In this document: positions 50,774-59,599 of the stretch, piece by piece
Position numbering within the stretch: position 1 is the stretch's first letter
Layout: each line of letters opens with the position of its first letter
From: Leptospira andrefontaineae
GTDB taxonomy: Bacteria > Spirochaetota > Leptospiria > Leptospirales > Leptospiraceae
Direction of reading: 5' to 3'
Assembly (NCBI RefSeq): GCF_004770105.1
Contig: NZ_RQEY01000005.1
Span: forward strand, 1 to 64,000
DNA length: 64,000 bases
Program-made: the position numbers and the translations under genes
The notes under the pieces: model-generated
The model's input: only the letters and a program-made list of their open reading frames with translations
Told to the model about the DNA's origin: nothing
The model's database searches: none

Positions 50774-52675
50774 TTCAATACACAAAGATCTTCTGTGAAT
50801 TTTCCCTTCTGCAACCGAAAGATAATTTATACGATTTTATCGACCGTATTCTTGTTCGAATGCAGTGCAGCCACTTATTCCACAATTTCCTATTCAAAAT
50901 ACGAACAAATTCGAACAGTTCGTGAAAACGCGATATCTTCTGAAAATTTAAGTCTGATCACCACCAGATTTCTAAAAAGTAACGATCTATACAAAAGATA
51001 CCAAGAAGCACCCAGAGTAGTCATCTATGATCTGGACAATAGGTTAGTAGCATTAAAAACAAGAGAACTTGCCTACTATTTAGCAGAGTTATGCTATCAA
51101 GTAGGATCTGAGCTGGATCTTGAAGATCCAATGTTCGCAAGGATGTTTGCTTCTTCCTTAGTATACTCGTATACGTATTTATTTGATAAAAAAGCAACGC
51201 CGGCTGCGGATCCGTTCTCTATGGAGTTTAGATTTGCACTCGAAACTTACAATAGATCACTCGCACAATTAGTTCGATTTGCCAAAAGGAATAGAAAACT
51301 CGCCAATCTAACGGATCTAAATCTTCCTCTCATAAGAGGCGCGCTCTCCATGACCAGGGCAGAGGTAGAAACAGCCTGGACCCCGAAAAACTTTTTAGAA
51401 GTAGAAGTCGCCTACGATTATAAAAATGCAGGATTCTCGAATCAAATCAGTAAGTTCGGGATAGGGACTCCGCTGATTTTGATCAGAAAACATCCTGAAA
51501 AAGAACCGATAGAAAGAAGAAAATATGAATTTGTAGCCGGAGTAGGTCAGGCATATCCCGGAACGGCACTCGTAACATTGGAAGAATCTTATTTAGAAAA
51601 TCGTAATCTAACTTTAAAGGCAGTTATCCATTTATACGATCCAGTTCATAGGGACCGAATACAGTTTTCCGGATTGGATCTGCCTATGGAAAGTGATACA
51701 ACCACTCCGCTAGCTTATATGTTATCGGGGGCGGAAAAGAGAGACGGATTTTTTGCTAAGTTCGACGGAGAGGTCGGGCTAGAAAGAAAAGGGTTATACC
51801 TAATTTATCCATACAAAAAAGGAAAGATCCCGGTAGTATTCGTGCATGGTCTTGCTTCTTCTCCTTTTATTTGGTTTCCGATGATTAACGAACTCTTGGC
51901 TGATCCTAAGATTAAAGATAATTATCAGTTTTGGGTATACTGGTATCCAACAGGAAATCCGATCACTATTTCCGCAGCAGACTTTAGGGATACACTCCGA
52001 GATCTTCGAAAAACCTATGATCCAAAAGGAGAAGATTCTTCCTTCGATAAGATGATGCTCGTAGGTCATAGTATGGGTGGGCTTCTTTCAAAACTGATGG
52101 TAACCAAAAGTAAAAAAGAAGATTGGATGAAAGTTGCAAATGTTTCCCCCGAAAAATTCGATCTTCTTAACTCCGACTCCAAAGAAGAAGTTAAACGAGT
52201 ATTCGATTTTAAACCTTTGCCGTTCGTGAAAAGGGTAGTGTTTATAGCGACACCACATAGAGGTTCCAATCTTGCAGAAGGATTTTTGGCATCTATCGCA
52301 AGGATCTTATTTGTACTTCCTAAGGGCGCTCTTCATAATATAGGAAAGGCCTATAAGTTTTTAATATCCGACTCAGAAGAGGAATCCATTCTTCCGGAAA
52401 CGTATGGAGTGGACGGGCTTTCTCCCAATAGTCTATTCATGAAGGTTACGGGAGAATTGAAACCCGAAGTTCCATTTCATTCGATAATAGGAAATTCTAA
52501 GTTTAGAGATCTGGAATGGATCAATGATTCAGTGGTCTCATATGATAGTTCTCATATAGATGGGGCAGAATCTGAACTTCTGATAGATTCGGATCATTCT
52601 GTCCAAGATCATATGCCCACAATCCTTGAAATAAAAAGGATTCTCTGGGAACATTCCGGGATTTCTAAAAAGTAA
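50735..52675 (+). CDS. alpha/beta-hydrolase lipase-like protein, probable lipoprotein
   Basis: The frame from the ATG at 50735 encodes 646 aa, but its first 15-20 codons are family B repeat sequence. A GTG at 50795 would give a cleaner lipoprotein signal (basic NRK, hydrophobic core, lipobox LFEC, Cys23) and is my preferred real start, although no good Shine-Dalgarno sequence is near either. The catalytic domain (about 360-640) has VVFVHGLASSPFIW, nucleophile motif GHSMGG, ATPHRGSNLAEG and a likely catalytic His in DHSVQDHMPT. The first 340 residues are unassigned. A surface or periplasmic lipase or esterase is inferred. Confidence 0.85.
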   Translation: MQFSREAAKLRRFFNTQRSSVNFPFCNRKIIYTILSTVFLFECSAATYSTISYSKYEQIRTVRENAISSENLSLITTRFLKSNDLYKRYQEAPRVVIYDLDNRLVALKTRELAYYLAELCYQVGSELDLEDPMFARMFASSLVYSYTYLFDKKATPAADPFSMEFRFALETYNRSLAQLVRFAKRNRKLANLTDLNLPLIRGALSMTRAEVETAWTPKNFLEVEVAYDYKNAGFSNQISKFGIGTPLILIRKHPEKEPIERRKYEFVAGVGQAYPGTALVTLEESYLENRNLTLKAVIHLYDPVHRDRIQFSGLDLPMESDTTTPLAYMLSGAEKRDGFFAKFDGEVGLERKGLYLIYPYKKGKIPVVFVHGLASSPFIWFPMINELLADPKIKDNYQFWVYWYPTGNPITISAADFRDTLRDLRKTYDPKGEDSSFDKMMLVGHSMGGLLSKLMVTKSKKEDWMKVANVSPEKFDLLNSDSKEEVKRVFDFKPLPFVKRVVFIATPHRGSNLAEGFLASIARILFVLPKGALHNIGKAYKFLISDSEEESILPETYGVDGLSPNSLFMKVTGELKPEVPFHSIIGNSKFRDLEWINDSVVSYDSSHIDGAESELLIDSDHSVQDHMPTILEIKRILWEHSGISKK

Positions 52676-52996
52676 TTATTACATGAGGGCACCTCTCATT
52701 TCTCCGTTAAATCAATATTTTATTTCTAAATAGTATATTAATTTTTCATAATATCATTATTTCTCTATTCTGAAAAAGGATATCCAATATGGAATATGAG
52801 GGGCCTTTTGTATATAATTTGGGATAAGAACATTTTTCTATATTTAAAATTTTTATGTCTGTATTGCCAACGCCGAACGTTAGTGTTGTCAGAAGAGTGA
52901 AGTTCCAAGCGGAGCTTGCGCAAAATAGAAAGCAAATCTACTCGGATCGACGGCGTGATGTAAATTCCTTGGTCAGCACGTTGTCGGTCTTTTCTT
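52676..52996. other. AT-rich intergenic region, no gene
   Basis: This 321-base gap between convergent genes is strongly AT-rich at 52700-52850, then has a more mixed part to 52996. The plus-strand frame at 52855-53163 overlaps the TetR gene in antisense and lacks a binding site, so it is not called. The mixed part could be a gene remnant, but I cannot identify it. Confidence 0.5.
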
Positions 52997-53635
52997 TTAA
53001 GAATTCATCCCTTTCCAAAGCCAATCAAAGGATTCTGAAAGTGTTTGGTCCAATTCCCCTTCTAAAAGCCAAAGATTTTTATTCAAGAATGCTTCTTTTA
53101 CTTCTTTGGGAGGATTATGATGCTGCCAAAGCATTAGTCCTAAAAAATAAAAACGTAATATAAATTTTCTGGCATTTGCGATCGTAAGTCCGGTCTCTCT
53201 GGAGAGCCAGATCCTTGCCAGTTCGTCCATTCCATCCGAAGTATTCTTTTTGAATTCGTATAAAAAGTCCTGGTCCACATTACTTTCTAGAATTCCCGGA
53301 ATGATTAATCCTACGAACATGAAAATTTCATTTTGGGAAAATTGACGAATGATCTTTTCTTTTAGTTTGGCTAAAGAATATTCAGGACCTTGCAGTAGTT
53401 CGGCCATTTCCTTAAAAAAAGATTCAGTTTCTTGCAAATGAAGTGTGAGAAAAATTTCTTCCCTGGTTTTGAAATAGAAGTAGATCACTCCCTTGGTAAC
53501 ACCTGCTGCTTCCGCAATCTCTTGAGTGCTTGGCAGAGGGTGTTTTTGTTTTACCAGAAGCTCCCGCAAAGCAGCCACGATTGACTGCTTGCGGATTTCC
53601 TTTTCTTCCGGTCTTCTGGCTCTTTTTTTATCCAC
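52997..53635 (-). CDS. TetR-family transcriptional regulator
   Basis: I choose the GTG at 53635, ten bases past the epimerase stop, since the preceding residues in the longer frame (start at 53674) are encoded inside the epimerase gene end. The 212-aa protein has the TetR helix-turn-helix at about residues 27-60 (QEIAEAAGVTKGVIYFYFKTREEIF), followed by a helical ligand-binding domain. The start lies just after the epimerase gene, which it probably regulates by binding the palindrome at 54677-54706. Confidence 0.85.
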   Translation of the reverse strand: MDKKRARRPEEKEIRKQSIVAALRELLVKQKHPLPSTQEIAEAAGVTKGVIYFYFKTREEIFLTLHLQETESFFKEMAELLQGPEYSLAKLKEKIIRQFSQNEIFMFVGLIIPGILESNVDQDFLYEFKKNTSDGMDELARIWLSRETGLTIANARKFILRFYFLGLMLWQHHNPPKEVKEAFLNKNLWLLEGELDQTLSESFDWLWKGMNS

Positions 53636-53645
53636 TCTTAGGAAA

Positions 53646-54647
53646 CTATACGGCAGCGGACAACATCCAGTCAACCGTCTCTTGAAGAGATTTTTTCACA
53701 GACATAGGTTTCCATTGGAATTCTTTCGCCAATCGATCCGAGTTGTACTCTTGTTTTCTTTGTAGATAATCTTGCACTATCTCAGAGTTGATCTGTCTAT
53801 CCAGACCTGTGACTGCATGTTTGAAAGCATCCAAATACGGCATGACCCTAACTATAAAGGAAGGAAGTTCCTTGCCGGTTGTTTTTGCCTTAGGATGTAT
53901 CTCTTTCACTAACTTACACACTTGGGAAACTGAAAGAGTTTCTCCGGTTGCGATATATCTTCCTTGAGCTTTCGGGTTTTCGTAAGCCAGGATATGCGCC
54001 ATCGCAACATCTCTCACATCCACATAAGAAAAAGTCATCTTGGGTGCGAATGGAAGTTGGCCTTTTAGAATATCTTGGATCAATTTTAGGGAAGAAGTAG
54101 GTTGAGTGAACTGAGGACCTAAAATGGTTCCGGGAAGAACAGTTACCAGATTCAAACCTAATTTTTTCGAAATCTCCCAAGCCAATTTTTCAGACTGAGT
54201 TTTGGAAATTGCATAAGGTTCTTTCGCGGAATCGTTCCAAGTGGATTCATTCAAAGGAGATTCCCCTTCTGCAATTGTTCCTACAGCGGCAATGCTCGAA
54301 GTATATACTACTTTTTTGATCCCTGCCTTATACGCTTCTTCCAAAATGTTCCTGGTTCCGTTGATATTCGGTTCCACCACTTCCTTCTGAGGATCTTTCG
54401 CAGTCAGATTGAATGCTGCCGCCACTTGGAAGAGCCCATCCTGACCTTGAAGAGCTTTACGAAGGGATTCTCTGTCGCCTAAATCCGCAGAAACCAATTT
54501 AACTCCTAACTTTTTTAGGTTAGAAGTTTTCTTATCATCATTTGCATCCCGGACTGCAGCCGTTACCTCATAACCTCTTTCTTGAAGAAGTTTTACTAAA
54601 GAAAAACCCAAGTGCCCGCTCGCACCAGTTACCAATACTTTTTGCAT
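53646..54647 (-). CDS. NAD(P)-dependent epimerase/dihydroflavonol-reductase-like protein
   Basis: The 333-aa protein starts with the NAD(P)-binding motif VLVTGASGHLGFSLVKLL (GxxGxxG). The catalytic YxxxK is seen in PYAISKTQSEKLAW and preceded by YTSSIAAVG. The family is that of extended short-chain dehydrogenases (dihydroflavonol 4-reductase/epimerase-like). The substrate is unknown. The first gene in an operon with the TetR regulator, it is preceded by a region with a clear palindrome. Confidence 0.88.
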   Translation of the reverse strand: MQKVLVTGASGHLGFSLVKLLQERGYEVTAAVRDANDDKKTSNLKKLGVKLVSADLGDRESLRKALQGQDGLFQVAAAFNLTAKDPQKEVVEPNINGTRNILEEAYKAGIKKVVYTSSIAAVGTIAEGESPLNESTWNDSAKEPYAISKTQSEKLAWEISKKLGLNLVTVLPGTILGPQFTQPTSSLKLIQDILKGQLPFAPKMTFSYVDVRDVAMAHILAYENPKAQGRYIATGETLSVSQVCKLVKEIHPKAKTTGKELPSFIVRVMPYLDAFKHAVTGLDRQINSEIVQDYLQRKQEYNSDRLAKEFQWKPMSVKKSLQETVDWMLSAAV

Positions 54648-54676
54648 GAGTTCCTACCTCACTAATTAATATACCA

Positions 54677-54706
54677 TTGGACTATAAATAATATACTATT
54701 AGTCAA
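54677..54706. promoter_or_regulatory. candidate TetR operator upstream of the epimerase-tetR operon
   Basis: TTGGACTA (54677-54684) and TAGTCAA (54700-54706) form near-symmetric arms (one unpaired G) around AT-rich DNA, about 30 bases upstream of the epimerase ATG. The outer TTGAC on the minus strand resembles a -35 box, so binding could block RNA polymerase. Confidence 0.45.
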
Positions 54707-54800
54707 TTATTTTTTGTAAAAAGCAGGCTTAGGGAAAGTTTTGAGAAGGGTTAAATGGTGCCATTTTAGCATGATTGCGTGGGGTGGTGAGGAAGGTTTG

Positions 54801-55898
54801 CTATTTAGAATTTCCCTTTTGCTTCCTGTACAATGCAGGCGACATCCCCATAAACTTCACGAACTGGGAATGAAAAGTAGACTTCGAATTAAAACCAACA
54901 GCGAATGCGATATCTAATACCGAACTGTCTGGTTCTTCCTTTAAACGTTTGCATGCTTCTTCCACTCTATAGCGATTAATGAGTTCGTAAAAATTCATTT
55001 TATGAACTTCGTTTAAGTATCTGGAAGTTTGGTGCAGATTCAATCCAAGTTCTGCGGCCAAATCTACCAATCTTAATTCACTATCTCTGTATAAAAACTT
55101 GACCTCCAACAATTCTTTAAGTTTGAAATTCGCTGCTTCGACTTCTTTGGAGAGAAGTGGAGTGTTTTGGTATTTCTCATTTTGGATGACTTGGGTGATC
55201 TCGCTGAAAAAACTTGGATGCCTTTCTCGAACTAAGAATAGCAGAAGCACCATAATGCAGATTAGAGAAGCTCCTAGATCGAATAAATATTTGTTCTTTA
55301 GGAAGTAAGCGGTTCCTATAAGTCCGTTAGCAAATACCGGTAGAAGTAACACTAACCATACTAATTTTAATTCATACATTTCGTATCTTCTGCTGACTTT
55401 GTGATAGAGATACAGGCAGAACAGGGAATATACGGAAACCTGGATGCTTGCGACAAAACTTCCTAAATGAGCCCAATCCAATCTGAATTCTTTGGCTCCT
55501 TGTATTACTTGGGCCTTTAGTTCTGAGCTGTCTTGGGAGAAGAAGACACATTCGAAAACGGTGAATAATAACACTGGTGAAAAATGGAGTCCGTAGCGAA
55601 TGAGTTTTTCTCTCGGGCTTTCTTCTTCTGTTTCTAAGAAGGAACGGATGTAGGTGTAAATCAATGGCCCGACTGATATCACGCTGGTATGTAAAAATAT
55701 AAATAGATAAGGAAATTCTAATAAATCATCCTGCAGATACCAGGAATACCTGAGCAGGATGGTTCCGGTTAGGGTCATAATAAGAACCAAAATCCGATTT
55801 CCGGAGCCTGGGCGAATGATTTCCAGATAGGCGTATATAAAAGCAGCTCCGGCGCCGAACTGTAGGAATTTCAGAAAAAATATATGTAGGTATTCCAT
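54801..55898 (-). CDS. membrane-bound AraC-family transcriptional regulator
   Basis: I use the ATG at 55898 (365 aa); a TTG at 55946 would add 16 residues, and neither has a clear Shine-Dalgarno sequence. Residues 1-225 contain about seven membrane helices. The C-terminal 110 residues are an AraC-type double helix-turn-helix (LVDLAAELGLNLHQTSRYLNEV; VLDIAFAVGFNSKSTFHSQF, then GMSPALYRK). Proteins of this type sense a ligand or membrane state and act on DNA while anchored. The target is unknown; no divergent gene is directly upstream. Confidence 0.87.
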   Translation of the reverse strand: MEYLHIFFLKFLQFGAGAAFIYAYLEIIRPGSGNRILVLIMTLTGTILLRYSWYLQDDLLEFPYLFIFLHTSVISVGPLIYTYIRSFLETEEESPREKLIRYGLHFSPVLLFTVFECVFFSQDSSELKAQVIQGAKEFRLDWAHLGSFVASIQVSVYSLFCLYLYHKVSRRYEMYELKLVWLVLLLPVFANGLIGTAYFLKNKYLFDLGASLICIMVLLLFLVRERHPSFFSEITQVIQNEKYQNTPLLSKEVEAANFKLKELLEVKFLYRDSELRLVDLAAELGLNLHQTSRYLNEVHKMNFYELINRYRVEEACKRLKEEPDSSVLDIAFAVGFNSKSTFHSQFVKFMGMSPALYRKQKGNSK

Positions 55899-56070
55899 AG
55901 GTGTTGGGCTGAAAGCTATTTGATTTCGTATCCCGTTTTCTGCCAAACAGATTTGGGTCTCTGCGGGGTCTTGTCTGTTCTATTGCAATATGTCCGTTGT
56001 AGATTTGACTTTGCTATACTTCAATCACCGACTCAAGCAGGCTTGGTCGTTTCCTCTCTCCCTATGGGGA

Positions 56071-56180
56071 GTTGCGGAAGGGATACGAAGGGCGTTAGTC
56101 CGGGTGAAGCCCGGATGAGCGCGAATGCGCGAACCCGAAGTAGCTCGGTTCCGAACGATAGTGAGGAAGCCGCCCAAAAT
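56071..56180 (+). repeat. family A GC-rich hairpin repeat, copy 4
   Basis: GGGATACGAAGGGCGTTAG is followed by hairpin TCCGGGT-GAA-GCCCGGA (56099-56115) and hairpin GCGC-GAAT-GCGC (56119-56130), then GAACCCGAAGTAGC. Both loops (GAA and GAAT) equal those of copy 2 while the stems differ in paired positions. Confidence 0.7.
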
Positions 56181-56194
56181 CCTTTTCGGAACGG

Positions 56195-56214
56195 TTTGTA
56201 GGAACTCCTACAAA
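56195..56214. repeat. family C perfect palindrome
   Basis: TTTGTAGGA-AC-TCCTACAAA has two perfect 9-bp arms with a 2-base centre. Related sequences lie at 28670-28684 and 56431-56446. Confidence 0.7.
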
Positions 56215-56286
56215 TTTTTAGGTCAAAAAGGTTCTTGTAAAAAAGGAAATTTTCTGATAAGGCAATTTAACAAGAGCCGAAATGGA

Positions 56287-56419
56287 TACCACCGAACCGG
56301 CCCCTTCCGCAGTGACAATAGGAGCGAGGAAACGACTCCGAAGGAAGTCGGTGACCGCTAGGTCAGAAAGTGTCGTTACCGGGTACCACCGAACCGGCCC
56401 CCACCCAAAGAGGGTGGGG
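56287..56419. repeat. hairpin block with an 18-base direct repeat (family D)
   Basis: TACCACCGAACCGGCCCC occurs at 56287-56304 and 56383-56400, exactly 96 bases apart. Between and after are CGACT-N7-AGTCG (56333-56349), TGACC-GCTA-GGTCA (56351-56364) and CCCCACCC-AAAGA-GGGTGGGG (56399-56419). Confidence 0.7.
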
Positions 56420-56430
56420 AGCAAATCGCC

Positions 56431-56446
56431 TGTAGGAGTTCCAACA
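56431..56446. repeat. family C element
   Basis: TGTAGGAGTTCCAACA shares its central sequence GTAGGAGTTCC with the element at 28670 and is near-palindromic. Confidence 0.5.
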
Positions 56447-56546
56447 TCGGTAAAATTCCTTCTACAAATGTCCGATCCGATAAGTTCGGCTATCCGAACC
56501 TATGGAGGCGGTCGATACCTGAACGAATATCTGGTAAGATTGGTCC

Positions 56547-58298
56547 ATGAATTCGGAAACATATCCTCTAGCAGTAATACAACTCAAGGGTTCCCAAGAA
56601 GAGATGGGAAGACAATTTGGCGAGATCATGAATGAGATCGGGCAGTTTGAGCCGATCTTCGATTTTTATCCTGTGATGGCCCGTAATCTTCTGTTGGGGA
56701 GTTTACCTCGTAGCAATCGGAATTTTTTGGCGAAGGGTGTGACTTCTCTTCTGGTGAATTGGATGTCCAAGAGGATGATGAAACATCGGCCGGAAGAATT
56801 TTCGGCGAGGACGATTGCAGCTCTAACTTCCGCAGGTCGTTCTGCGAAACTGGAAAAGGAACTTTTTACTATGGATTCTTTTCAGAACTCTGTTGGGTTT
56901 TTGGGAATGATCCAACTTCTTCCGGAGCTCGCACATATGAGTCCAGGTAGAAGTCCACAGATGATCCCTGCTTGCACAAGTGTTGCTGTTTGGGGAGACC
57001 AAAGTCAAGACGGTAAATTATATCATGCACGCAATTTTGATTTTCCCGGTGTAGAAGTTTGGGATAAACGTCCGATCGTTGTTTTCTGTACTCCTGAAAA
57101 AGGTTTACGTTACGGTTATATTGCATGTAGAGGCGCCGATGTTCCTGGGATCACTGCGTTCAATGAGGCAGGCCTCACAATTGCTTTCCATACTCGCTTT
57201 CATAAAAAAATAGGATTTAATGGTTTAGGTGTAATCGATTTCGGTCATAAGATTATTTCAGAAGCAAGATCGATTGAAGAAGCGGTGAGTATCGCTAAAA
57301 AACATAAGATTAATTCTACCTGGGGTTTGATCGTTACAAATCATAAGGAGAAGGGACCGAAGGCAGCGATTATAGAGACCAACTACGGTAATGTGGATGT
57401 GGTCTATCCTAATTTAGGAAAAGATCATATTGTTAATACAAATCATTACCAAAGTGAAAAATTGCAGGAAGGGGAGATCATGGCAGCCCCTGTTTTCTAT
57501 CATCATTGTATCAGCCGTTTCGACCGAGCAGAGCAGCTTCTTTCTTCCCAAAAGAAGAAGAAGGGGACAAGTGTTGTAGATCTTCAGAATCTTTTGGATG
57601 ATACGATCGATTGTTCCAGCGGAGAAGTTCGCACAATGGGCTCTACGATACGTCAGATCACTTCCGTTAAATCTGTCGTGATGAGTGCAGAGGCTCGTAA
57701 AATTTTTGTCTCCGTTGGCACCGCTCCTACTAGTAGCGGGCCTTATATGGAAATCCCTATGGCCTGGGGAGAACCTGGTTATAAACTTCTGGATCTTTCT
57801 GATATTAAAAAAGGTAAAGGAAAGAAGATTGCCTCTTCTAAAAATCCTAAGGTTGGATCGGCGATTCGACATTATAAAAAAGCAATGCTTATTAATGATG
57901 ATCCAGGAATGGGAGGAATTGATGATATCCTTCTGGAATTACAGAAGGCAAACGAAGAATTCAAGGGTAAGGACCCGTCTATCCTCTTCTTAGAAGCAAT
58001 TTTATATCTGGAAAAAGGGAATCTGAATAAGGCTTCATTCTTATTGGAACAAGCGGAAAGTTTAGAGACTTCTTCTTTCAGAAAACAGCAAAGTGCATTG
58101 TGGCTGGCAAGAACTCAGTCAGTTTTGGGTAAACAAAAGATAGCGGATCATTTCTACGATAAGATCAAAAATTCTAAAACAGAATTTTCTACTCAGGTTT
58201 GGAAACAGAAAGCGTTTCAAGACAAGGGTAAATATTCTGCGAGGAAGTTGAGACAGGTTTCTCCGAATTTTATTATCGTAGAAGCGAACGAGCTTTAA
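56547..58298 (+). CDS. C45-family-like acyltransferase/hydrolase (Ntn fold) with C-terminal helical extension
   Basis: The 583-aa protein has the layout of C45 (acyl-CoA:6-aminopenicillanic acid acyltransferase-like) proteins: start motif LKGSQEEMGRQFGEI, then IPACTSVAVWG with a candidate nucleophile Cys, GKLYHARNFDFPG, GADVPGITAFNEAGLTIAFH and IETNYGNVDVVYPN. The C-terminal 180 residues are helical and TPR-like (ILFLEAILYLEKGNLNKASFLL). Autocleavage at the Cys is expected but the precursor segment of about 145 residues is long. The substrate is unknown. A weak binding site precedes the ATG. Confidence 0.85.
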   Translation: MNSETYPLAVIQLKGSQEEMGRQFGEIMNEIGQFEPIFDFYPVMARNLLLGSLPRSNRNFLAKGVTSLLVNWMSKRMMKHRPEEFSARTIAALTSAGRSAKLEKELFTMDSFQNSVGFLGMIQLLPELAHMSPGRSPQMIPACTSVAVWGDQSQDGKLYHARNFDFPGVEVWDKRPIVVFCTPEKGLRYGYIACRGADVPGITAFNEAGLTIAFHTRFHKKIGFNGLGVIDFGHKIISEARSIEEAVSIAKKHKINSTWGLIVTNHKEKGPKAAIIETNYGNVDVVYPNLGKDHIVNTNHYQSEKLQEGEIMAAPVFYHHCISRFDRAEQLLSSQKKKKGTSVVDLQNLLDDTIDCSSGEVRTMGSTIRQITSVKSVVMSAEARKIFVSVGTAPTSSGPYMEIPMAWGEPGYKLLDLSDIKKGKGKKIASSKNPKVGSAIRHYKKAMLINDDPGMGGIDDILLELQKANEEFKGKDPSILFLEAILYLEKGNLNKASFLLEQAESLETSSFRKQQSALWLARTQSVLGKQKIADHFYDKIKNSKTEFSTQVWKQKAFQDKGKYSARKLRQVSPNFIIVEANEL

Positions 58299-58346
58299 AA
58301 AAGGCGGACTTCTTCTTCTTGGAAAAAAGGAGGAGAAGTCCGTTTC
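58298..58346. terminator. bidirectional terminator between the C45-type and DUF1566 genes
   Basis: CGGACTTCT (58305-58313) and AGAAGTCCG (58334-58342) form a 9-bp stem, extended by wobble pairs toward the loop. An A-run on the left and T-run on the right fit both strands, and the two genes converge here. Confidence 0.85.
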
Positions 58347-58349
58347 TAT

Positions 58350-59417
58350 TTAAGGACCAGCCACGCAACGAGCGCGCACGTTTGCGGATTCTGTCTTCGA
58401 GTATATATACATTTGATAGATCATTTGTGCATGGGCTGTTGTTAATGTACTATTGAACGTGGTCCCAGTCCAAGAAATGGCCGCTTGGCTGCTATTCGGG
58501 AAAATTGATAGCGGAAGGTTCGAATTTCCTATCGAAGGTTCCGATATGAAATAGGACTCTTTTATTGATGGTAGTCTCCAGTCTGTTCTGGAAGCAAAGT
58601 TTAGATTATTACAATAATCTAAAGCTTGCTGCCAATTCAGCGGGTTTGCGCTTCCCGAACAAGTTGAGTCTTCTGCTTGTCCATACGCACATTTTTTGAT
58701 CAGAAGTCCTGTATTTGTTTCTTGTACCGTCCCATCTCCCAGGTCCACAAAACCCGCATTAGGAGCCCTTGAGCCGGATACACAACGGACAGGGAAGTTT
58801 GTTGTTTCATCCATAGGTGTTGCATTTCCAGCGGATGATACTAAGTATCTTCCGAAAAATGCTACTGCAGCTGTGGAGGTCCAACCACCTGCTCCTTGAC
58901 CGTTTGGGAAGTAAGTGTTAGGCAGGTAGGCAGTACTTTGTGAATGGTCCGCGAGTAAGGAAGATTCTCTGGCGCTCGGTAGTCTCCAGATTCTTCCCGC
59001 AGTTGCTAAGGAATTGCAATAAGCATTAGCTGCTTGCCAATATAAACTTATGCTGGATCCGACACAGGTGGTACCATTCCATACCATTCCAAACGTACAT
59101 CTTTGCCAAATCAGTCCTGAGCTTTCTTCTAGTATTGTTTCGCCCGAATCATGGATTTGAAATGCAAGAGGGGCTGGAGTATTTGTAAATTCTCCATCTT
59201 CTCCTGTTCCGGTACAGGAGCGCGTTACTCCGCTTGTATCGTAACAAGTAGTTTGGTTTGAATCGGGCAATTGAAAAGATGTTGCCGCAGGGCTTGCAGC
59301 ACTCGTTAAACCCAGAAGTAGAGAAGTTTCCAGATTATATTTTTTATGTTCCGGTTCACAATTCCAAAGAATGAAGCATATAAGAAATAAAATGCTAAGG
59401 GATATCGGTTTTTTCAT
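58350..59417 (-). CDS. lipoprotein with two DUF1566 repeats
   Basis: The 355-aa product has lipobox LWNC (Cys20). The mature protein carries two similar halves with the DUF1566 pattern: LIWQRCTFGMVWNGTTC, WQAANAYCNSL and WRLPSARE in the first, LLIKKCAYGQ, WQQALDYCNNL and WRLPSIKESYFI in the second. The cysteines suggest disulfides and extracytoplasmic location. DUF1566 proteins are C-type-lectin-like surface proteins in several phyla; the role here is unknown. It ends at the shared terminator. Confidence 0.88.
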   Translation of the reverse strand: MKKPISLSILFLICFILWNCEPEHKKYNLETSLLLGLTSAASPAATSFQLPDSNQTTCYDTSGVTRSCTGTGEDGEFTNTPAPLAFQIHDSGETILEESSGLIWQRCTFGMVWNGTTCVGSSISLYWQAANAYCNSLATAGRIWRLPSARESSLLADHSQSTAYLPNTYFPNGQGAGGWTSTAAVAFFGRYLVSSAGNATPMDETTNFPVRCVSGSRAPNAGFVDLGDGTVQETNTGLLIKKCAYGQAEDSTCSGSANPLNWQQALDYCNNLNFASRTDWRLPSIKESYFISEPSIGNSNLPLSIFPNSSQAAISWTGTTFNSTLTTAHAQMIYQMYIYSKTESANVRARCVAGP

Positions 59418-59599
59418 TTGAGAATTCCAATTTTAAGATATTCTGATTGTTTAATATATCTTAAAGGAGGGAGAGTCGGACAGGAAACGGCAAAAATAGA
59501 TAAATTTTTCCCGTTAAGTTGGTATTTTTTACGTTATCCGACACCTATATCCCAAAAGAGAGATCTCAAGTTGTATCGAAATTTAGAATAAAGAAGGAT

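Larger units (their letters stand above)
55899..56546. other. 648-base repeat hot spot without a gene
   Basis: This gap holds a family A copy (56071-56180), a perfect 20-base palindrome (56195-56214), a tandem hairpin block (56287-56419) and a further family C element (56431-56446). The open frames here run through hairpins in several frames and lack binding sites, so none is called. Confidence 0.75.

Noticed and set aside
52855..53163. Plus-strand 102-codon frame between the lipase-like and tetR genes
   Set aside because: It overlaps the TetR gene in antisense for more than half its length and lacks a binding site; its translation matches nothing I recognise.
56125..56424. Open frames on both strands over the hairpin block
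   Set aside because: They traverse repeats and hairpins, overlap in several frames and have no binding sites.
55899..56546. tRNA or rRNA gene in the GC-rich gap
   Set aside because: No cloverleaf with TTCGA-type T-arm and CCA-compatible acceptor could be drawn, and no rRNA signature sequence is present.
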